A DNA stretch of 14,763 bases from an uncultured Streptococcus sp. (GTDB lineage Bacteria; Bacillota; Bacilli; Lactobacillales; Streptococcaceae): the NCBI GenBank assembly GCA_902461025.1, contig CABPWC010000032.1:1-14763 (forward strand), read 5' to 3'. The notes under the pieces are model-generated. The model saw only the letters and a list, made by a program, of their open reading frames with translations. It was not told the origin of the DNA and searched no databases. Below, piece after piece: positions 7,701 through 11,263 of the stretch; within the stretch, counting starts at the first letter, position 1; each line of letters opens with the position of its first letter. A program made the position numbers and the translations under genes.

Positions 7701-8977
7701 ATTGGGAAGAAATTCCTTATAAAGCATCTGGAGCAATCGTGGCTGGTAAGCCAATCGAATTTACCTTTGATCCGATTCAGACATCTGCTATTCGCGCACG
7801 TATGACTCGCAAATCAACAACCAATGGTCTTGCAATGGTCGAGTTTAGTGCCTATTCTCCAGCCAAAGCAAGTGATTCAGAAACACCTGCAGTGACTATT
7901 TCAGTTGCTGGAAAAGCATTGGAAAACTTTGACCCTGCTGTTTCAGAATATCGTTTAACCGCTAATGGAGCGAAACCACAAGTGACAGTCCAAACAAGTG
8001 GTCATGGTGTAGCAACTGTCATTGAGTCAAATCAAGACAATCTTCCAACACTTGTTCGACTCCTTGCTAAAGATGGTAGTTTTGTGAAAGAATATCGCCT
8101 TCACTTTGAAGCTGGTTCAGAAGCTAGTCATGCAGTGGATGATCAAGCTCTTGTTCTAGACCGTCCAAGTCTAGAAGTTGAGAAAGCTATCATTCCATTC
8201 AAGGAAATTATTCGTGAGAATAGTGACTTAGCTAAAGATGAACGTCGTATCGTCTCAGAAGGTCAAAATGGAGAAAAGGTAGACTACGTCGAAGTATTAG
8301 GAACAAGTCGTAAGGTTGTCCACACTGAAACAAGAGATGCAAAAGATCAAATTGTTGAAGTAGGAGTGAAAGCAATTGCTACAAGTAGCAAGGGTGATGA
8401 GCCAGCCCCAGTTCTTGAAGTTCCAGAGTACACGGACCCTATTGGAACTGTAGGTGAGGAGCCGGCACCAGTAGTAGAAGTTCCAGAATATAGCGATTCT
8501 ATTGGTACCGCAGGCGACCAAGCAGCCCCAATTGTTGAAGTTCCAGAGTTCAAGGGCGGAGCTAATTGGGTCGAAGCTGCTACAAATGAAGTTCCAGAGT
8601 TCAAGGGCGGAGCTAATTGGGTTGAAGCTGCTAAAAATGAAGTGCCTGAATTCAAGGGCGGAGTCAATGCTGTGAAAGCAGATAAGAACGAGCTCCCAGA
8701 ATACACAGGACCTCTAGGAACCGCAGGCGACCAAGAGGCTCCAACAATTGACAAACCAGTTGCAGATGTTCGAGCTTTATCTGACAAGCCTTCAGAAACT
8801 CTAGCTCCTGCTGAGCAAACTCAGGATTCACAAGCCCTTGGAAATGCTTCAGAAAAAGCAGATTCAGCAAGACTTCCGGAAACTGGGGAAAGTCAATCTG
8901 ATACAGCTATTTTCTTAGCAGGTCTCAGTCTAGCCTTATCAGCAGCATTCCTAAATGGGAAACGTAAGGAAGAATAA
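1739..8977 (+). CDS. bgaA: LPXTG-anchored surface exo-beta-galactosidase BgaA (GH2, two CBM71 modules)
   Basis: This cell-wall enzyme would release terminal beta-1,4 galactose from host glycans and act as an adhesin. The product has 2412 residues. A YSIRK-type signal peptide has FSIRK at 12-16 and probable cleavage near AQA (36-38). An acidic Lys/Glu/Pro linker runs to about 190. GH2 sugar-binding and Ig domains follow to about 470, then the TIM barrel with acid/base Glu605 (in LGNEV) and probable nucleophile Glu685 (in YGSETSS). A DUF4982-type domain lies near 800-900 and an Ig domain to about 1015. Big_4-like domains start near 1031, 1105, 1363, 1439 and 1782. CBM71 modules lie at about 1514-1696 and 1860-2040, a G5-like domain at about 2155-2215, tandem repeats to 2337, and LPETG at 2379-2383 before a membrane segment and KRKEE tail. 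From memory pneumococcal BgaA is about 2230 residues, so this one is longer. The frame is intact. Confidence 0.95.
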   Translation: MDKRFFEKRCHFSIRKFAIGAASVMIGASIFGLQVAQAAETETASSGEEAIHQVQPLDKLPDDLAAAIAKAEQNGSQDSPTEKEEKNTDQPAKPVTEEKVTEATSPKEEKEAEVVSPKVDKTEKPAAKVDEKEPTVAEVSTEKPAVLEEHTAEANQNKPVTSDKVKEENTSATDLPQVTKEKEKEDQLLQERKQNFNKDWYFKLNSQGDFSKKDVDVHDWSKLNLPHDWSIYFDFDHKSPARNEGGQLNGGTAWYRKTFTVDEAAKGKDVRINFDGVYMDSKVYVNGQFVGHYPSGYNHFSYDITEFLNKDGSENTIAVQVTNKQPSSRWYSGSGIYRDVTLSYRDKVQVAENGNHITTPKLAEQKDGNVETQIQSKIKNTAKTLAKVFVEQQIFTKEGKVVSDLVRSVTKSLAGNETADFKQTILVNKPTLWTTKSYHPQLYVLKTKVYNEGQLVDVTEDTFGYRYFNWTAKEGFSLNGERMKFHGVSIHHDNGALGAEENYKATYRKLKLLKDMGVNSIRTTHNPASPQLLDAAANLGLLVQEEAFDTWYRGKKTYDYGRFFDQDATHPEAKKGEKWSDFDLRTMVERDKNNPSIIMWSLGNEVDEADGGERSLETAKRLKAVIKAIDTERYVTMGENKFSNRSTGEFLKLAAIMDAVGMNYGERNYDAVRKAHPDWLIYGSETSSATRTRDSYFDPAHLLWHDNRPNRHYEQSDYGNDRVAWGRTATESWTFDRDRAGYAGQFIWTGFDYIGEPTPWHNQDNTPVKSSYFGIIDTAGLPKNDFYLYRSEWYSAKEKPTVRIMPHWNWTDETLKERNMLINGKVPVRTFSNAASVELLLNNKSLGKKEFVKKTTADGRPYHEGAKPSELYLEWLVDYKPGTLTAIARDENGKEIARDSVTTAGEPARVRLTKEEHVITADGKDLSYIHYEIVDEDGNVVPTANNLVHFNLHGQGQIVGVDNGEQASRERYKAQKDGTWQRKAFNGKGVVIVKSTEKEGKFTLYADSVGLASDQATVTTVSGKKENRHFVAFAPVKARTDVSENPKLPDTVTAIYSDGSVEEKAVTWDIPDNLRASAGVKKVLGSVEGIEAKAEALVKVIALDKWLPKVATVPVGTAVQDLDKTVTAVLSDGNLVDADVVSWTLKDPSALTKEGGRTEATGKLVGNDYEVTATFIASDKVTESTVTGLTVGDKTLENFEPGKTYYRVSLPYTAKIPSVGAQTSGYQVTVQQASAANDYQASVFLSDQKGDLVQTYLIQFVKEAPALTRLEVSVEGKETATEDQALPYHVIGHYEDGSQTEFSSSDIHLEAKSADGGHLEVNGQNLLLYTKGHVTLTPRIDNQTDKTQSVATELVIKENKVDKKIVKLHPVTISTDINQQPNLPDQIGAEFDKGLPRKVTVTWDKVDEKELASYHSFTLKGHVEGTDIEAIANVTVEGLQVAEEISLTLPKGETVQLPANVRAYHSNGTTVYKDVVWDKVPANFSQTEGIFEIKGQLVGSRLTTKAHVRVSSQVIAGNNISKQWTGSQLPAAIVSNTGGDDSANTLNDLTVSRANTDVKNRWTTWQTNTDNDWASILFGNSGDLTKRFVDNLSVDFYTDGAIGLPKEYVIEYYVGQEIPDLPTDVNHAQGDTKHPFNNATNWKEVEHLKAPGQLSASQTNHFTFDKVETYAVRIRMKKADGTSGVGLTEITILGNKVPAASSSEISITVDGQKLEHFNPSKTDYHIPQTSKEITATASNNGVVTIVPATSPTGATRLILKAEDGTILKEYRIFRDGEKESTRPVATENGAMTLSVGDQLQLPTEVTVYYPSETDWKTDKLAVEWDAVPEHATDQEGTFEVLGHILGTDLTTKMQVTVLARGNQVISENASNNATDSKAFASTTNDTDAASNDKIFYINDGRFNEDNRWTNWSRTPKDQEVSVGVLFKKNGQITPQSVGKVAIQFFKDSGTDAPATMVLERYVGPTYSEPSTISRYEENADHPFNKAENWEEIPYKASGAIVAGKPIEFTFDPIQTSAIRARMTRKSTTNGLAMVEFSAYSPAKASDSETPAVTISVAGKALENFDPAVSEYRLTANGAKPQVTVQTSGHGVATVIESNQDNLPTLVRLLAKDGSFVKEYRLHFEAGSEASHAVDDQALVLDRPSLEVEKAIIPFKEIIRENSDLAKDERRIVSEGQNGEKVDYVEVLGTSRKVVHTETRDAKDQIVEVGVKAIATSSKGDEPAPVLEVPEYTDPIGTVGEEPAPVVEVPEYSDSIGTAGDQAAPIVEVPEFKGGANWVEAATNEVPEFKGGANWVEAAKNEVPEFKGGVNAVKADKNELPEYTGPLGTAGDQEAPTIDKPVADVRALSDKPSETLAPAEQTQDSQALGNASEKADSARLPETGESQSDTAIFLAGLSLALSAAFLNGKRKEE
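6053..8128 (+). repeat. Duplicated Big_4 / CBM71 / Ig-like block inside bgaA
   Basis: Residues about 1439-1781 and 1782-2130 have the same three-part order: a Big_4-like domain ending in GTF/GIF-E-hydrophobic-G, a CBM71, and a module opening with V-G-K-LE-F-P. Matched segments include NRWTTW and NRWTNW, HPFNNATNW and HPFNKAENW, HFTFDKVETYAVRIRM and EFTFDPIQTSAIRARM, and LKEYRIF and VKEYRLHF. The two copies have diverged at protein level, so the duplication is old. A third, lone copy of the last module is seen near residues 1185-1264. Confidence 0.75.
8417..8749 (+). repeat. Wall-proximal in-frame tandem repeats of bgaA (A-A-B-B-B-A)
   Basis: Two kinds of unit start with E-V/L-P-E. Type A is 60 bp (20 residues, like EVPEYTDPIGTVGEEPAPVV) at 8417-8476, 8477-8536 and 8690-8749. 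Type B is 51 bp (17 residues, like EVPEFKGGANWVEAATN) at 8537-8587, 8588-8638 and 8639-8689. The first two B units differ at only 2 of 51 bases, which points to recent expansion; the third is more diverged. Arrays like this lift surface domains through the wall and often vary in copy number between strains. Confidence 0.9.
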
Positions 8978-9013
8978 TGATTCATAACTTACTATTCTCA
9001 AAAGGTTGATCAT

Positions 9014-9204
9014 TATAAAAGAAGAGGCTGGGACAAAAGTCCTAGCCTCTCAATTGTCTATGGATTGTCGAGCAAGTCGCAGTGATTGAGTGAGCTCTAC
9101 TACGCTGATTTCATCAGTTTTTACAGCCCTACTCAACTGTGCGGAGGTGAGACGACGAAATCGAATTCTAACGAATTACCGATTTCTGTCCCACTCTCTT
9201 TATT
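9014..9204. repeat. Structured intergenic repeat element with imperfect terminal inverted repeats (RUP/MITE-like)
   Basis: The ends are imperfect inverted repeats. The left end, about 9014-9040, contains GAGGCTGGGACAAAAGT. The right end read on the minus strand, 9204 to 9182, contains GAGTGGGACAGAAAT. Between them are a strong hairpin (9024-9049, 11-bp stem, AAAA loop), a longer imperfect hairpin with TTGAGT/ACTCAA outer arms and CTGAT/ATCAG at its tip (about 9088-9140), and a third stem (9157-9186, GAAATCG/CGATTTC with an inner AATTC/GAATT). There is no coding capacity. I recall very similar sequence as a dispersed intergenic repeat in mitis-group streptococci; whether it is the published RUP element or a different family cannot be settled here. 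It is probably a non-autonomous mobile element. Confidence 0.65.
9024..9049. terminator. Strong hairpin downstream of bgaA, possible terminator
   Basis: GAGGCTGGGAC (9024-9034) pairs with GTCCTAGCCTC (9039-9049) with one wobble and an AAAA loop, starting 47 bases after the bgaA stop. On the plus strand no T-run follows, so it would be a weak or factor-assisted terminator for bgaA. On the minus strand it is followed by TTCTTTT, a better terminator context. No other terminator for bgaA was found. Confidence 0.4.
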
Positions 9205-9221
9205 AATTGGGCAGTGAGGTG

Positions 9222-9227
9222 TATAAT
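9222..9227 (+). promoter_or_regulatory. Candidate -10 for the 9257-10933 gene pair
   Basis: A perfect TATAAT lies 29 bases before the ATG. The -35 is poor: the best-spaced hexamer, TTTATT at 9199-9204 (17-bp spacer), falls in the right end of the repeat element. Transcription would begin near 9234. Confidence 0.55.
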
Positions 9228-9256
9228 GAAAGTAAGAGAATGTGAGGAGAAGGATC

Positions 9257-10081
9257 ATGATTGTAAAAGTTTGTAATGCGGATTATAGTCTCCAGTGGGA
9301 TGGAATCTATCAATTTGCTCTTGAAAACTATCCTCAGATTCAATCATGGGAATTGGAGAAGCTGGCAAAGTTTATTGCTTATGAACAGGACCATCATCGT
9401 CAGACCATTGTGGAATGTGAGAATCATGAATTAAATATACAAATTCATGATTACTTGAAAAAGCATAGCTATTTTCCTCCATACAGACCAAATCATCCCC
9501 TTGTAGCTTCTACCTATGATATTCAGAGGAAGTTGGTTACTTCAGATTATTGTAGTCATACTTGTACAGTTGAGGTGGCTCAGACTATTTTTCAGACTGG
9601 AAAACTCATGTCAGCGGTTAAAGTATTTGGTAAAAGTGGGGCTGAGCTAGTTTCAGATAGTCGTAATGCAGCCTCTGATCCAGCAGACTATTTTGACTAC
9701 ATCATGTTTGGATGGTCTAATACGACTTCGGGTTACCGACTCGCTATGGAGCGTTTGTTAGGACGGGCACCTTCTGAGGAGGAATTGCAAGAAAAGTTCA
9801 TTCCTGGAGTTAGTTTTCATTTCCTGTATGAAGAATTAATTCAAGCACCAGGTTATATATTTGACGGCTATCACGTTGCGAAGGTAAGAGATAGTTTAGA
9901 TTTGAATACCTTTCTTTATTTGTGTGTTATTCCTTCAAAAGATAAGGCTTGTTTTGAAGGTTTGATTCCCAGTCAATTACAAGATAGAGTGCTGTACCTA
10001 GACTATGAGGGAGAAGGGTTACAGGCTTGGAATACTAAGGTTAATCAAGTGCTATATGGTAAGGATAAGTCGAAGGAGTAG
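9257..10081 (+). CDS. Conserved hypothetical protein, 274 aa, possible ADP-ribosyltransferase-like fold
   Basis: I do not recognise a named family with confidence. Related streptococcal proteins are, from memory, labelled hypothetical or 'phosphate ABC transporter ATPase'; no Walker A or ABC signature is present, so the latter label looks wrong. There is no signal peptide or membrane segment. The first 90 residues are acidic and mostly helical. The rest has a block with His101 in CSHTCTVEVAQTIFQTGKL, then SAVKVFGKSG (from Ser119), YFDYIMFGW (from Tyr145), GVSFHFLYEEL and DGYHVAKVRDSL (from Asp203). The 'H-T... I...G.L.SA' pattern resembles the start of ADP-ribosyltransferase folds such as DarT, but this is inference. 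The ATG at 9257 is preferred to the in-frame GTG at 9242 because GAGGAG (9244-9249) is well placed for it and overlaps the GTG. nnrD follows after 3 bases. Confidence 0.85.
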   Translation: MIVKVCNADYSLQWDGIYQFALENYPQIQSWELEKLAKFIAYEQDHHRQTIVECENHELNIQIHDYLKKHSYFPPYRPNHPLVASTYDIQRKLVTSDYCSHTCTVEVAQTIFQTGKLMSAVKVFGKSGAELVSDSRNAASDPADYFDYIMFGWSNTTSGYRLAMERLLGRAPSEEELQEKFIPGVSFHFLYEELIQAPGYIFDGYHVAKVRDSLDLNTFLYLCVIPSKDKACFEGLIPSQLQDRVLYLDYEGEGLQAWNTKVNQVLYGKDKSKE

Positions 10082-10084
10082 CTT

Positions 10085-10933
10085 ATGAAAGAGATTGATC
10101 AAGCTCTACTAAAGAAAGTGATCATCGAGCGTCCTCGTTCTAGTCATAAGGGAGACTACGGTCGCCTTCTCTTGATCGGAGGAACTTATCCCTATAGGGG
10201 AGCGATTATTATGGCTGCTTTAGCTTCTGTTAGAAGTGGCGCAGGCTTGGTGACAGTAGCAACAGACAAGGAGAATATTCCAGCTCTCCATAGCCACCTG
10301 CCGGAGGCCATGGCTTTTGACCTTGATGATAAGCAATTACTGTTGCAACAGTTGGAGAAAGCAAGTGTTGTCTTGGTTGGACCTGGATTAGTGGATGATG
10401 AGCGTGGAGAAGAGCTTCTCCAAACAGTCTTTCATCATTTAGGGCAAAGCCAGACCCTGATACTGGATGGAGGAGCCCTATCCATATTAGCGAAGACGGG
10501 AATGAAATTTCCCAAAGCCCATCTTGTTTTAACTCCTCATCAAAGGGAATGGCAAGCCTTGTCAGGCTTAGATTTGGCTTCTCAAGGAGTTGAGGAAACA
10601 GGAGAGGCTTTGACGATATTTCCTTTAGGGACGATTTTAGTCCAAAAAGGTCCTGCGACTCGAATCTGGCAAGCTGGTCAAGTTGATTGTTATCAGCTGA
10701 GTGTTGGTGGCCCCTATCAAGCAACTGGAGGAATGGGTGATACTTTGGCGGGTATGATTGCTGGTTTTACAGGGCAATGTCCACAAGCTAGTCTCTTTGA
10801 AAGAGTGACGGTAGCAACCTATTTACATTCAGCAATTGCCCAAGAACTGGCAGAGGACAACTTTGTAGTTCTGCCGACCATGATTAGTCAACAGATTCCA
10901 GCATTTATGAAGAAAATACAAAAAGACACCTGA
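10085..10933 (+). CDS. nnrD: ADP-dependent (S)-NAD(P)H-hydrate dehydratase NnrD (YjeF C-terminal domain family)
   Basis: This cytoplasmic repair enzyme converts damaged hydrated NADH or NADPH (NAD(P)HX) back to the normal cofactor, using ADP in bacteria. At 282 residues it is the stand-alone dehydratase; the epimerase half (NnrE) fused to it in many bacteria is absent here. Ribokinase-like features are SHKGDYGRLLLIGG near the N-terminus, LDGGAL with Asp128, LTPHQREW with His152 and Glu155, and the anion-hole and catalytic motif GGMGDTLAGMIAGF with Asp219. The ribosome site AAGGAG (10073-10078) sits at the end of the preceding gene, whose stop is 3 bases before the ATG, so the two genes are one operon and may be translationally coupled. 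The stop codon lies inside the terminator stem. Confidence 0.93.
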   Translation: MKEIDQALLKKVIIERPRSSHKGDYGRLLLIGGTYPYRGAIIMAALASVRSGAGLVTVATDKENIPALHSHLPEAMAFDLDDKQLLLQQLEKASVVLVGPGLVDDERGEELLQTVFHHLGQSQTLILDGGALSILAKTGMKFPKAHLVLTPHQREWQALSGLDLASQGVEETGEALTIFPLGTILVQKGPATRIWQAGQVDCYQLSVGGPYQATGGMGDTLAGMIAGFTGQCPQASLFERVTVATYLHSAIAQELAEDNFVVLPTMISQQIPAFMKKIQKDT

Positions 10934-10951
10934 TTTTTTCAGGTGTCTTTT
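10921..10951. terminator. Bidirectional intrinsic terminator between nnrD and the convergent small gene
   Basis: AAAAGACACCTGA (10921-10933) and TCAGGTGTCTTTT (10939-10951) form a perfect 13-bp stem around a TTTTT loop. Each strand has a T-run at its 3' side, so the hairpin can end transcripts from both directions. It includes the last codons and the TGA of nnrD, and it lies 5 bases from the end of the minus-strand gene. Confidence 0.9.
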
Positions 10952-10956
10952 GATCA

Positions 10957-11142
10957 TTAGAAGAGGCCTTTAACCTTATCTACAAGACCGTCAAGGCCTT
11001 CTGATCCTGAGACCAAAGCTTGTGCTTGGCTAAGGTACTCACCGAGTTGCTCCTTGTTTTCTTCAACAAAAGTTTTTGCTGCAGAAAAATCTTTGTTCTC
11101 AATGAGTTCTTTTACTTGATTAAACAAATCTAATGGGTTCAT
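10957..11142 (-). CDS. Small acidic helical protein, 61 aa, function unknown
   Basis: The frame encodes 61 residues beginning MNPLDLFNQVKELIENKDF and ending in the amphipathic segment LDGLVDKVKGLF. It is rich in Glu, Lys, Leu and Ala, has no Cys, no signal peptide and no membrane segment, and looks all-helical. Evidence that it is real: a near-perfect Shine-Dalgarno (AAGGAGGG, complement of 11148-11155) 5 bases before the ATG, and a strong shared terminator right after the stop. No clear promoter could be placed on the minus strand between 11156 and 11263, although this gene and dinG are divergent and must share that region. The family was not recognised; small stress or cytosolic helper proteins of this size occur in streptococci, but no function should be assigned. 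Confidence 0.85.
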   Translation of the reverse strand: MNPLDLFNQVKELIENKDFSAAKTFVEENKEQLGEYLSQAQALVSGSEGLDGLVDKVKGLF

Positions 11143-11246
11143 GATATCCCTCCTTTTCTACAATTCAATTCAATCATTTTCTTTCAAATCTTGCAAGAAA
11201 CTTGACTCTTCAAATGAAGTTCATGGGTGTCAAATGGTTCAAATTT

Positions 11247-11255
11247 TGATATAAT
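11247..11255 (+). promoter_or_regulatory. Extended -10 promoter for dinG
   Basis: TATAAT at 11250-11255 is preceded by TG at 11247-11248, an extended -10 element. No good -35 is present at normal spacing (TGTCAA at 11228-11233 is poor). The first A of the dinG ATG at 11264 is only 9 bases after the hexamer, so initiation would occur at or next to the start codon. Confidence 0.7.
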
Positions 11256-11263
11256 TTTTAGTG

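Noticed and set aside
8417..8749. Possible CRISPR-like array
   Set aside because: The units are contiguous in-frame coding repeats without spacers, and no cas genes are nearby.
8347..8787. Minus-strand 146-residue reading frame over the bgaA repeats
   Set aside because: It is a low-complexity shadow produced by the tandem repeats on the other strand, with no ribosome site.
8975..9015. TAATGAT/ATCATTA pair as a bgaA terminator
   Set aside because: The stem is only 7 A/T-rich pairs with a 27-base loop and no T-run, too weak to call.
9014..9204. BOX element
   Set aside because: The sequence does not match the boxA-boxB-boxC order I know, and the GGGACA-ended inverted repeats point to another family.
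9242..9256. GTG 9242 as the start of the 274-residue protein
   Set aside because: The Shine-Dalgarno GAGGAG overlaps this GTG and is spaced correctly only for ATG 9257.
10230..10724. Minus-strand 164-residue reading frame inside nnrD
   Set aside because: It is entirely antisense to a well-supported enzyme gene and resembles no protein family I know.
11156..11263. Minus-strand promoter for the 61-residue gene
   Set aside because: TTGACA and TTGCAA hexamers exist on the minus strand, but none has an acceptable -10 at 16-18 bp, so no site was assigned.
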